Assembly: GCF_011057715.1 (NCBI RefSeq)
Contig: NZ_LNGH01000053.1
Coordinates: 44,884-108,883, forward strand
DNA length: 64,000 bases
Direction: 5' to 3'
DNA from: Marinitoga sp. 38H-ov
GTDB taxonomy: Bacteria > Thermotogota > Thermotogae > Petrotogales > Petrotogaceae
Below the pieces are notes generated by a model that was not told where the DNA came from, did not search any database, and worked only from the letters and a program-made list of their open reading frames with translations. The position numbers and the translations under genes were made by a program. This document shows, one piece after another, positions 34,974-42,820 of this stretch. Position 1 is the first letter of the stretch. Each line of letters begins with the position of its first letter.

Positions 34974-35163
34974 CTCCCACTACGGTAATGATTTCGATTT
35001 TATCATTTTCAGATAAACGATGTTCAGAATAATTCTTGATTGAGATAATCTCGCCGTTTTTTACTACAACAACAGGTTTATTACTGAAAGAGAGTTCTTC
35101 TAGTAATTCATTTAATGTACTACTTTTACACTCCATTGCTTTACCGTTTATATATACTCTCAA
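34966..35163 (-). CDS. thiS: Thiamine biosynthesis sulfur carrier ThiS
   Basis: 65 residues, ubiquitin-like fold. Typical layout: YINGKAMEC at the start, TLNELLEELS, and the di-glycine tail (IITVVGGG), here with a third glycine that would have to be tolerated or trimmed. Carries sulfur as a thiocarboxylate after activation by ThiF. First gene of the operon, 19 bases after the riboswitch terminator; ATG preceded by GGGGGTGATTTCTTG. Confidence 0.93.
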   Translation of the reverse strand: MRVYINGKAMECKSSTLNELLEELSFSNKPVVVVKNGEIISIKNYSEHRLSENDKIEIITVVGGG

Positions 35164-35181
35164 GAAATCACCCCCTGTTAT

Positions 35182-35210
35182 AAAAAAATCTCCTGCACGA
35201 AGCAGGAGAT
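35182..35210 (-). terminator. Terminator of the TPP riboswitch expression platform
   Basis: On the minus strand ATCTCCTGC-TTCGT-GCAGGAGAT followed by seven T. The aptamer's 3' flank GCAGAGAT (35229-35222) is nearly complementary to the 5' arm, so it can form an antiterminator when TPP is absent. Confidence 0.93.
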
Positions 35211-35229
35211 TGATTATTTTTATCTCTGC

Positions 35230-35322
35230 TCCGCTCCTTTCGCCGGTATTATCCGGATCAAGTTATGAGGGTTAGAGGCTTCCACCTCAATCTCAGCTAC
35301 GGATTAGTAGCTCCCCTGCGGA
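35230..35322 (-). ncRNA. TPP riboswitch (THI element) controlling the thi operon
   Basis: On the minus strand: P1 arm TCCGC (35322-35318) pairs with GCGGA (35234-35230). Between them stand the conserved CTGAGA, the ACCC and the CTTGATCCGGATAATACCGGCG block of the TPP aptamer. TPP binding would favour the downstream terminator and shut off thiS-thiG-thiH-thiC-thiDN-thiF. A second, broken copy lies about 2.5 kb upstream. Confidence 0.95.
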
Positions 35323-35362
35323 TCTTTTTTATTCACTTTTCATTTTAATTATATCATTTCTG

Positions 35363-35391
35363 ATTATATCATTATTTTTCTTTTATTTCAA
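35363..35391 (-). promoter_or_regulatory. Promoter of the thiamine operon
   Basis: On the minus strand TTGAAA (35391-35386), 17-base spacer, TATAAT (35368-35363), about 40 bases upstream of the aptamer. A second TATAAT lies closer to it. Confidence 0.85.
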
Positions 35392-35396
35392 GAGAG

Positions 35397-35579
35397 TTAT
35401 TTTTTCTTTTTAAGTTTTGATATATTAATTATACCCCTTATGAAATATTTGAAGATATTCATCAAATTTTCTATTGATGATGTTTCAAAATTTTTTCTCA
35501 CTATATTTAAAACTAGTTAAAGAATATTCTTTTTCAAAATATAAAAAAGGATATAAATTTTATAATGATAATCTTTATG
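35397..35579 (-). pseudogene. Remnant of a coding sequence (C-terminal part)
   Basis: Immediately after the stop of the preceding pseudogene the minus strand reads like protein in three successive frames: KDYHYKIY, then FEKEYSLTSFKYSEK (about 35535-35490), then ETSSIENLMNIFKYFIRG continuing to SKLKKKK and a stop at 35399. The last frame change falls in an A run, which a single-base indel would heal. No family recognised. Its stop codon lies within 10 bases of the thi promoter -35 box. Supported only by frame reading; composition alone could mimic part of this. Confidence 0.4.
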
Positions 35580-36489
35580 TTATTCTCCTTTATATGCATA
35601 AAGATTTACTAAAATACTACCATCATTCAGTCCAGTTAAACCAATGATATTTTCCGGAATTTCATATATAACATCTTTTATTTTCCAATTTTCGGTATCA
35701 AGTATTATTAATTTATTATTGCTGTATATAGCAATATCACTATCACTTATAAAGGTTACAAAATATGGTGGATTTGTTATTATCTCTGGATAAGCATTAT
35801 TTAAATTTATTTCTTTTATTGCTTTAGTTTTATTATTAAAGTATTCAAGTTTGATGTTACTTATAAGGACAACATCTCCTTTTGTATTTATATCCAAGTT
35901 ATCTCCGCCAATAAAATTCTTTTTATAATAATATCTTCTTTGTTGTTTGTATTTATAATATGAAATTCTAACTCATTTTTATTTTGTATAACAAAAGATA
36001 AGAAATTATTATTGATTTTTAATGGATATGTATCGAAATATGATGAGTCTGAATAAGATTTTATCAATTTCCAATCCTTTTCAGATAAAGAGTATTGATA
36101 AATTTCTAAGCTATTATTTTTTTGATTATTATAAAAAAATACTACAGAATTGTCATTTGTTACAAAATGAAAAGTTGAATCATATGAAAGTATTGGGGAA
36201 TTATCTAATGTAATAGCATTCCATTTAGCTAAATCATCTAAATTAGATACATATAAATTATTTCTCCCCTTATTTTCAAACAATATAATATTTCCATTTT
36301 TATTATATGCAACCTTATCGATACTTATATATTTTTCAATTTCTTTTGAGTATAAAAACTTAATTTTATAATTTTCTACTTCCATGGTTTTAATAAATTT
36401 ATTAGCAGAAGGAATTAAAACGTTATAAGCTGCAAAAGTTAAAATAAAAAATACACTCATGATAAATCCCACTAAACTCTCTTTTTCAT
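35580..36489 (-). pseudogene. Broken gene for a signal-anchored beta-propeller-like protein
   Basis: ATG at 36489 has GGAGGGG upstream and reads MKKRV then a stop. One extra T in the run at 36474-36476 would give MKKRVLVGFIMSVFFILTFA, a classic signal peptide that joins the open frame ending at 35888. There the frame stops after IIIKRILLAEITWI. One extra A at about 35922-35926 would give KKNFIGGDNLDINTKGDVVL, joining the second open frame (to 35580). The healed product is about 303 residues of repeated short strands (LYVSNLDDLAKW, IAIYSNNKLIILDTENW), like a WD/propeller protein. Two separate single-base losses make true decay more likely than one error. Family unknown. Confidence 0.7.
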
Positions 36490-36526
36490 ATTACCCCTCC
36501 TATCTTAATCTCCAATACAAATAATG

Positions 36527-36740
36527 TTATGGAGAATGATTTATATAATAAGTACCAGTGGAAATTGATACATAATATATTTTTGTAATTTCTGTTGAAT
36601 ATTCATCCCGCCCAATCCTAATTTAAAAGATTTAGACCAATTGTTCTAAAACTAGATGATAGTTTAAATACTGAATGATTATTTAATTCTAAAACCATTT
36701 TAAAACATTTTATTTCACTAAAAACAAAAAATAAACTCAT
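36527..36740 (-). pseudogene. Remnant of a short coding sequence
   Basis: From ATG at 36740 the minus strand encodes 41 residues (MSLFFVFSEIKCFKMVLELN onward to FRTIGLNLLN) before TAG. Removing one A at about 36622-36624 continues it as IRIGRDEYSTEITKIYYVSI and on to a stop at 36527. The stop is 37 bases before the next gene's ATG, the spacing of neighbouring genes in an operon. No family recognised. The 36741-36785 gap holds nothing else of note. Confidence 0.4.
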
Positions 36741-36785
36741 GATTAATTTTATAGTTCCTTACTTTCATAGGAATTATTTTACTTT

Positions 36786-37373
36786 TTAATCTACATTTTT
36801 AGAGTAATTATAAACGGATTTTATCCAATCAATTTTTAATCCTTTCCATGTTCTTACGATATAAAAGGTTATTTCTTTATTTTCAGGATATTTTATTTTT
36901 CTGAGTTTTTCTTTCTTTATTACTCTTTTTATTATATTACCTTTAGAATCTAAATCATAGGATACTAAATCACCATTTATAATATGTACAATATATCCAT
37001 TATTTACTTTTTTTATATTTAAACTTTTTGTATCTATGGATATAGCATCATCATCTAAATGTATATAATATTCTTTCATAAGTTTCTCTGATGTTTTTGG
37101 ATCTAAAACATATTTTTTTCTTTCTTCTATCATTTTGTTTAAATAAGCTTTAAGGGAATCATTTATAGTATTAGAAGATAATGTATTGTCATTAAGGACG
37201 TTAAGGTAATATATTCTAGCATAAAACATTGTATCATAATATTTTTTTAATATAAGTAGTGGATTAAAATATGTGTTATATATAAATGTTATTAAAAAAT
37301 ATACTGATAATATTCCTAATATTAGATAAATAATAATTTTAAATAAATTTTTAGGGTTTTTCGTATTATACAT
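36786..37373 (-). CDS. Hypothetical membrane-anchored protein
   Basis: 195 residues from ATG at 37373 (GGGGGAAATTGCT upstream; the ATG at 37388 is inside that leader). One membrane segment at residues ~11-35 (FKIIIYLILGILSVYFLITF), followed by a charged, mixed helix/strand extracytoplasmic domain (YYDTMFYARIYYL, YIHLDDDAISIDTKSLNIKK, FYIVRTWKGLKIDW). I do not recognise the family. It is the only intact frame in a decayed minus-strand cluster downstream of a broken TPP riboswitch, so it may be on its way out. Confidence 0.6.
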   Translation of the reverse strand: MYNTKNPKNLFKIIIYLILGILSVYFLITFIYNTYFNPLLILKKYYDTMFYARIYYLNVLNDNTLSSNTINDSLKAYLNKMIEERKKYVLDPKTSEKLMKEYYIHLDDDAISIDTKSLNIKKVNNGYIVHIINGDLVSYDLDSKGNIIKRVIKKEKLRKIKYPENKEITFYIVRTWKGLKIDWIKSVYNYSKNVD

Positions 37374-37740
37374 AGCAATTTCCCCCATTTATACAAATTA
37401 AGTAACCATCTTTTTCTTTAAACATAAATTGGAAATATATTGTTAGAATCTTTTATATCAAGGTAATAACTTTTTTTCAATACTTAAATTTTTATTATAA
37501 GTATAAAGAAATTTAAGAAGAATATTGATAATATTTTCACAACGCATAAAAAAAGCTTTTTTATTTTATATATTTATAATTCAATTATCATTTTATCAAA
37601 AAAAAAGAAAGTAAATAAAATTGTAATTAAATTGCTATTAATTTTATATTTCCAAAATTAAATAAATTTACTTAATTATTATATTGTATGATATATTAAT
37701 TAAGTTAAAAATTATATATATAAATAATAAAAATCAATTT

Positions 37741-37828
37741 CTGTTCTTTTGGTATTGACCAGATCAAGTTATGAGGGTTAGATGTTTCTGCTTCACTTTC
37801 AACCACTAATTAGTAGATCCTCTGCGGA
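37741..37828 (-). ncRNA. Degenerate second copy of the TPP riboswitch
   Basis: Aligns with the functional aptamer base for base: 37762-37782 equals 35256-35276 over 21 bases, and CTACTAAT and CCGCAG are shared. But CTGAGA has become TTGAAA, GGATAATACCGG has become GGTCAATACCAA, and the 3' P1 partner GCGGA is gone. P1 cannot close and no terminator follows. Most likely a duplicated, non-functional copy. The flanking 37389-37740 and 37829-37958 stretches show only A+T-rich DNA and the pabA leader. Confidence 0.8.
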
Positions 37829-37958
37829 ATTTATTAACTTTTTATTATGTTAGATTATTTACTTTTTTAACTTACATGTATAAATATAATATATGATATA
37901 ATTTGTATAATAACAATAATTCTTAATAAGAAAGTATTATAGAAGTTGAGGTGAAGTT

Positions 37959-38549
37959 ATGATATTAATGATTGACAATTATGATTCTTTTACATATAAT
38001 CTTGTTCATTACTTAAATATGCTAAAAGAAGAGGTTTTGGTGTATAGGAATGATAAGATAACAATAAGAGATATTGAAAGATTAAATCCTGATATGATTG
38101 TTATTTCGCCTGGTCCTAAAACACCAAATGAGGCTGGTATATCTTTAGAAATAATAAGAGAATTTAAGGAAAAAATACCTATTTTTGGTGTATGCTTAGG
38201 GCATCAAACTATTGCGCAAAGTTTTGGCGCTAAAATTATTAAAGCCAAAGAACCTATTCATGGTAAGGTATTTCCGATAATTCACAATAATAATGGTGTA
38301 TTTAAAGGATTAAAAAATCCTTTAAATGTAACAAGATACCATTCTCTTATAGTTTCTAAAGAGAATTTTCCAGAAGATTTAGAGATTACAGCTGAATCAA
38401 TCGATGGTGAAATAATGGGGATTAAACATAAGAAATATCCAATAGAAAGTGTTCAATTTCATCCAGAAGCTGTTTTAACAGAGCATGGACTTGATATGTT
38501 AAAAAACTTCTTATCTTTTGCTAAAAATTATAGGAAGGAGATATTATGA
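37959..38549 (+). CDS. pabA: Aminodeoxychorismate/anthranilate synthase glutamine amidotransferase subunit
   Basis: Class I glutamine amidotransferase that supplies ammonia to PabB for 4-amino-4-deoxychorismate. 196 residues. Catalytic Cys in GVCLGHQ (about residue 79), His and Glu in QFHPEA; the oxyanion-type ISPGPKTP is present. PabA and TrpG cannot be told apart by motif, but fusion of the reading order to pabB and pabC decides it. ATG with GAGGTGA upstream. Overlaps pabB by 4 bases. Confidence 0.94.
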   Translation: MILMIDNYDSFTYNLVHYLNMLKEEVLVYRNDKITIRDIERLNPDMIVISPGPKTPNEAGISLEIIREFKEKIPIFGVCLGHQTIAQSFGAKIIKAKEPIHGKVFPIIHNNNGVFKGLKNPLNVTRYHSLIVSKENFPEDLEITAESIDGEIMGIKHKKYPIESVQFHPEAVLTEHGLDMLKNFLSFAKNYRKEIL

Positions 38550-39898
38550 TAGAAAAATTAAATACATCGATTAATTTAGTGGATATTTTTAATTCTATAA
38601 TAGATAAAAAACATATAGTTTTTTTAGATAGTCAAAAAGATAAAAAAAGATTAGGAAAATATTCTTTTTTAGGAGTAAATCCATTTTTAATATTTAAAGC
38701 AAAGGATAATAAGGTTATTATAGAATATAATAATGAAATTAAAGAATATTACTCAAAAAATCCATTTATAGATTTGAAAGAGTTAATAAAAAAATATGAA
38801 GCAACAAATAATACTACATTTCCGTTTATTGGTGGAGCAATGGGTTTTATTTCATATGATAGTAATAAATATATTGAAAACATTGAATCAAAAGCAATAG
38901 ATGATATTGGAATATATGATATTTATTTTCCTTTCTATGATTCTGTTTTAATATATGATCATAATAATGATGAATTATATTTATCTAGTCAAGATGAAAA
39001 AAAACATAATGAAATAAAAAATATAGTTTTTAATTCAAAAAAATATATCTCACAAGAAAAAAATAATTTAGCAGATATAAATATTAAATTTAATATGAGT
39101 AAAGAATACTATATGAATTCTATAGCAAAAGTAAAAGAATATATTTATCAAGGTGATGTTTATCAAATTAATTTTACTCAAAGAATAGAAGCAGATTTAA
39201 TAAAATCTCCTGATGAATTGTTTTTAGATTTAAGACAGATTAATCCAGCCCCTTTTGCTGCATATATAGATACAGGAGACTTTCAAATTGTATCTAGCTC
39301 TCCGGAAAGATTTATTTTATTAAAGAACAAATATGTTGAAACAAGACCAATAAAGGGTACAAGACCTAGAACTGGAAACCAAAAAATAGATGAAAAAAAT
39401 AAAAAAGATTTAATGCATAGTACAAAAGATAAGGCAGAATTATTAATGATAGTTGATTTAGAAAGAAACGACTTATCAAAAGTATGTATACCAGGAAGCG
39501 TAAAGGTACCTGAACTTTTCACATTAGAAGAATATGCAACGGTTTATCATCTAGTATCTACCGTTGTTGGAGAATTAAAGGATGAAAAAGATGCTATTGA
39601 TCTAATTATGGCAACATTTCCAGGAGGTTCAATAACTGGAGCTCCTAAAATTAGGGCTATGGAAATAATAGAAGAATTGGAGCCAAATAAAAGGGGAATA
39701 TATACAGGAACAATTGGATATATAGGGTTTGATAATTCAATGGATTTAAATATTGTAATTAGAACGATAATTTGCAAAGATAAGAAAGCTTATGCTAATT
39801 TCGGTGGTGGAATTGTTTGGGATTCTAATGCTGAAGATGAATACGATGAATCATTATCAAAAGGAAAAGCTTTAATAGAGGGGTTAAGAATGAAATGA
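38546..39898 (+). CDS. pabB: Aminodeoxychorismate synthase component I
   Basis: 450 residues, chorismate-binding fold. RPIKGTRPR (about residue 270) has the lysine that marks PabB rather than the alanine of TrpE. MATFPGGSITGAPKIRAMEIIEEL and the end GGGIVWDSNAEDEYDE complete the active site. Makes 4-amino-4-deoxychorismate from chorismate with ammonia from PabA, on the way to folate. Overlaps both neighbours by 4 bases (ATGA), so the three subunits are co-translated. Confidence 0.95.
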   Translation: MIEKLNTSINLVDIFNSIIDKKHIVFLDSQKDKKRLGKYSFLGVNPFLIFKAKDNKVIIEYNNEIKEYYSKNPFIDLKELIKKYEATNNTTFPFIGGAMGFISYDSNKYIENIESKAIDDIGIYDIYFPFYDSVLIYDHNNDELYLSSQDEKKHNEIKNIVFNSKKYISQEKNNLADINIKFNMSKEYYMNSIAKVKEYIYQGDVYQINFTQRIEADLIKSPDELFLDLRQINPAPFAAYIDTGDFQIVSSSPERFILLKNKYVETRPIKGTRPRTGNQKIDEKNKKDLMHSTKDKAELLMIVDLERNDLSKVCIPGSVKVPELFTLEEYATVYHLVSTVVGELKDEKDAIDLIMATFPGGSITGAPKIRAMEIIEELEPNKRGIYTGTIGYIGFDNSMDLNIVIRTIICKDKKAYANFGGGIVWDSNAEDEYDESLSKGKALIEGLRMK

Positions 39899-40677
39899 TA
39901 TATTTTAATGGAAAATATTATAATAATGAAATACCATATAAAATTAATGAAGGGTTAATGTTTGGTCAAGGTATATTTGAAACATTGAAAGTAAATAAAA
40001 GTAAATTAGAATTTTTTAAATACCATTATGAAAGACTTATTAATGGATGTAATTTGCTAAATATAAATTTTGATATGCATCTAGAAGAATTATATGATAT
40101 ATCAAATGAAGTTATTAGAAAAAATAAAATTGATAATGGAAGTTTAAAGATAAGTATTTTGAAAAACAAAGAAACATATGATATTATAATATCTTCTAAT
40201 AATAGAATATATTTAGAAGAAGTAAAAAATAAGGGATATGATGTAATATTCGCCAAAACAAAAAAATATAGCAAGAATCCATTAAATTATGTAAAATCAA
40301 ATAATTATGTAATGAATATATTGGAATTAGAAAGAGCTATAAAATTAAATAAGGATGAAGCAATATTTTTGAATGAAAAAAATGAAATAACTGAAGGGAC
40401 TATTTCTAATATTTATTTTGTTAAAAACAATGAAATATATACACCTAAAATAGATTGCGGATTATTAAATGGAATTATTAGAAGAATACTCATTGAGAAT
40501 TTTAATACAAAAGAGGTTATAATAGAAAGCAAAGAAATAAAAAATTTTGATTATGCGTTTTTGAGTAATTCATTAATGCGGATATTGCCAATTAAAAAAT
40601 TTGAGAATATTAAATATAATTATGATTTGAACTTTTTAAAACATTTAGAAAGTGAAATAGAAAACTTAAAAATATGA
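39895..40677 (+). CDS. pabC: Aminodeoxychorismate lyase (PLP fold type IV)
   Basis: 260 residues. Releases pyruvate from aminodeoxychorismate to give p-aminobenzoate. Motifs of fold type IV aminotransferase-like enzymes: MFGQGIFETLKV near residue 22, the PLP lysine in YVKSNNYVMN, and EITEGTISNIYF. Branched-chain aminotransferase and D-amino acid transaminase share these, but the pabA-pabB context makes PabC the best call. No other folate genes are in the window. Confidence 0.92.
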   Translation: MIYFNGKYYNNEIPYKINEGLMFGQGIFETLKVNKSKLEFFKYHYERLINGCNLLNINFDMHLEELYDISNEVIRKNKIDNGSLKISILKNKETYDIIISSNNRIYLEEVKNKGYDVIFAKTKKYSKNPLNYVKSNNYVMNILELERAIKLNKDEAIFLNEKNEITEGTISNIYFVKNNEIYTPKIDCGLLNGIIRRILIENFNTKEVIIESKEIKNFDYAFLSNSLMRILPIKKFENIKYNYDLNFLKHLESEIENLKI

Positions 40678-40686
40678 GGTGATATT

Positions 40687-41610
40687 GTGAAAAGAAAAGT
40701 TATTTTAGATTGTGATCCTGGTCACGATGATGCGGTTGCAATATTATTAGCAGGTATTGCAGAAGAAATTGAATTATTAGGGATAATAGCAGTAGCTGGA
40801 AATTCTTATTTAAAAAATACTGCAAAAAATGCATTAATTTTAGCAGAAATGGCTAATATAAATGTTCCAGTTTTTGCTGGTTCAAGTAAGCCGTTATTAA
40901 GAGAGCAAATAGTAGCTCCAAATATTCATGGAGAAAGTGGATTAGAAGGGGCGAATTTACCTGAGCCTAAAAAAGAATTAGAAAATAAAAATTATCTTGA
41001 ATTTATTGCAGAAAATGTGTATAGCAATCCAAATGAAATTACATTAGTTGCCGTAGGACCATTAACAAACATAGCAAAATTTGCATTAAATTATCCTGAC
41101 TTAATTCCTTTGGTTAAAGAATTAGTCATTATGGGTGGTGGAATAAAATTTGGAAATACAACTCCAAGAGCAGAATTTAATATTTATGCCGACCCAGAAG
41201 CTGCTCAAATAGTATTTAATGCAGGATTTAATTTAACAGTATTTCCACTTGATGTAACTCATCAAGCAAAAATATATATGGATGAAATAAAAGAAATGCA
41301 AAAATTTGAATCAGAAATAGTATCAAAAATGGGAGTATTATTAGAATTTTTTCATCAAACATATTATGATATATTTAAAATTGAAGGAGCACCATTGCAT
41401 GATCCATGTACAATTGCATATTTAATTAAACCAGAAATATTTGAGTTTGAAGAATATTATGCACAAGTAGAAACAAAAGGTGAGTTAACATATGGTGAAA
41501 CTGTTGTTGATTACTGGCATTTGAAAGAGCCAAATTCTAAATGGGCATTAAAAGTTGATAGAAAGGAGTTTATTAACCTATTATTTTCTCAATTAAAAAA
41601 GTATAATTAA
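40687..41610 (+). CDS. Inosine-uridine preferring nucleoside hydrolase family protein
   Basis: 307 residues, starts with GTG after GAGGTGAT. The metal-binding DCDPGHDDAVAILLA at the N-terminus, GPLTNIAKFA, and late HDPCTIAYLI are the IUNH signature. Splits ribonucleosides into base and ribose; substrate range (purine, pyrimidine or both) is not readable. Together with the nucleoside importer and adenine deaminase it supports nucleoside use by this cell. It begins 9 bases after pabC, so it may be co-transcribed with the pab genes. Confidence 0.94.
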   Translation: MKRKVILDCDPGHDDAVAILLAGIAEEIELLGIIAVAGNSYLKNTAKNALILAEMANINVPVFAGSSKPLLREQIVAPNIHGESGLEGANLPEPKKELENKNYLEFIAENVYSNPNEITLVAVGPLTNIAKFALNYPDLIPLVKELVIMGGGIKFGNTTPRAEFNIYADPEAAQIVFNAGFNLTVFPLDVTHQAKIYMDEIKEMQKFESEIVSKMGVLLEFFHQTYYDIFKIEGAPLHDPCTIAYLIKPEIFEFEEYYAQVETKGELTYGETVVDYWHLKEPNSKWALKVDRKEFINLLFSQLKKYN

Positions 41611-41631
41611 AAAAATGATTAATAAAGATAT

Positions 41632-41660
41632 TTGATTTTTTTGAAACAAAATGGTAAAAT
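41632..41660 (+). promoter_or_regulatory. Promoter of the 59-residue protein gene
   Basis: TTGATT (41632-41637), 17-base spacer, TAAAAT (41655-41660). Confidence 0.6.
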
Positions 41661-41718
41661 AGAAGTGTGAAAGTTGATATTATATAATTATATTTTCACA
41701 ATTCAAAGGGGGGATAAT

Positions 41719-41898
41719 ATGGATTTAGAAGAATTATTAGGAAGAAAAAGAGTTTTAGAAATTGAGAAAGAAGCTATAAAAAAATATATGGGGCCACATG
41801 AACATGATGAAAATTTAGAGAAGGAATGGGAAAAAATAAATAAAGAACTAGAAGAAATTGAAAAAAAGATAGAAGAATTAAAATCAAAGGAAAATTAA
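41719..41898 (+). CDS. Small coiled-coil protein, unknown function
   Basis: 59 residues from ATG at 41719 with AAAGGGGGGATAAT upstream; an earlier ATG at 41674 has no ribosome binding site. Nearly all helix, very charged: NLEKEWEKINKELEEIEKKI shows heptad spacing of a coiled coil, with a short GPHEHDEN break. I recognise no family. It has its own promoter and a strong terminator, so it is a genuine, separately expressed gene. Confidence 0.75.
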   Translation: MDLEELLGRKRVLEIEKEAIKKYMGPHEHDENLEKEWEKINKELEEIEKKIEELKSKEN

Positions 41899-41924
41899 TG
41901 TGGAGCAAATGCTCCACATTTTTT
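41897..41924 (+). terminator. Rho-independent terminator
   Basis: AATGTGGAGC / GCTCCACATT with AAAT loop, then four more T. It begins at the stop codon of the coiled-coil gene. Confidence 0.92.
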
Positions 41925-42006
41925 AATATGAAATTATTTTTTAACATAATTAAAAATTAGATAGTATAATATATAATAGAATAAAAAATTAAATTGGTGG
42001 TGTGAA

Positions 42007-42798
42007 ATGTTTGCAGAAAATATTGCAATTGGAAGATATATTGAAAAAAAATCTATAATGCATTCATTAGATCCAAGAGCAAAGTTGATAGGATTATTCT
42101 TTTTAGCTGGTTTTGCTTTTACAATAAATAGTTTTTATGATGTTGCTTTAATGTCATTTTATACTCTTGTATTAATGATATTATCTCGAGTTGGACTAAG
42201 AATGTACGGTAAATCAATAAAATCAATGTGGATGTTAATTTTATTTGCTTTTGTTGTTCAATTATTTAATTATGAAGGGAATGTTATTTACCAACTTTGG
42301 TTTATAAAGATAACAGATACAGGTTTATCTAATGCTGCAATAATAACATTTAGATTATTTTTTGCAATTATGCTGTCATCTGTATTAACATTGACAACTT
42401 CTCCAACATTATTAGCTAATGCTATGGAAGATGTTTTAATTTGGTTTAGAGTAAAAAGGTCATTTGCACATGAATTATCTATGGTTATGACTATTGCTAT
42501 TAGATTTATACCTGTTATGGCGAGTGAAGCTGAAAGAATTTTTAAAGCGCAAATGAGTAGAGGGGCAAATTTTGATTCCAGAAAAATATCTGGAAGATTA
42601 AAGGGGTTAGTTGCAATAATTGTACCATTATTGGTATCTGCTTTAAGAAGAGCTGATGATCTTAGTGTTGCTATGGAAGCAAGATGTTATAATGGTTGGG
42701 AAGGAAGAACAAGGTATAAGGAATTTAATTGGAGATTTAGAGACACTATCTTTTTTATATCTTTTATATTTTTAGGAATATCTATGATATTAATATAA
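42007..42798 (+). CDS. ecfT: Energy-coupling factor transporter transmembrane protein EcfT
   Basis: 263 residues, about five membrane spans. The coupling-helix motifs are present: AQMSRGANFDSR (about residue 180) and MEARCYNGWEGRTRY (about residue 225). EcfT links vitamin-specific S components (such as the BioY in this window) to the EcfA ATPases, which must be encoded elsewhere. Shared (group II) ECF modules are usually ecfA-ecfA'-ecfT, so a lone ecfT is notable. GTG-rich leader GGTGGTGTGAA precedes the ATG. Confidence 0.94.
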   Translation: MFAENIAIGRYIEKKSIMHSLDPRAKLIGLFFLAGFAFTINSFYDVALMSFYTLVLMILSRVGLRMYGKSIKSMWMLILFAFVVQLFNYEGNVIYQLWFIKITDTGLSNAAIITFRLFFAIMLSSVLTLTTSPTLLANAMEDVLIWFRVKRSFAHELSMVMTIAIRFIPVMASEAERIFKAQMSRGANFDSRKISGRLKGLVAIIVPLLVSALRRADDLSVAMEARCYNGWEGRTRYKEFNWRFRDTIFFISFIFLGISMILI

Positions 42799-42820
42799 AA
42801 TGAGGCCTTGGCCTCATTTT
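42797..42820. terminator. Bidirectional terminator between ecfT and the S9 peptidase gene
   Basis: AAAATGAGGC / GCCTCATTTT with a CTTG loop. A-run on one side and T-run on the other let it act on both strands. It overlaps both stop regions. Confidence 0.88.

Noticed and set aside
36720..36768. Duplicate of the pseudogene 5' end (ATGAAAGTAAGG ... CATGAGTTTATTTTTTG resembling the start at 36489)
   Set aside because: The likeness is limited to a short A+T-rich stretch and could be chance; not enough to claim a gene duplication.
37959..39898. trpG-trpE (anthranilate synthase) instead of pabA-pabB
   Set aside because: The PIKGT lysine and the coupled pabC gene favour aminodeoxychorismate synthase; no other trp genes are present.
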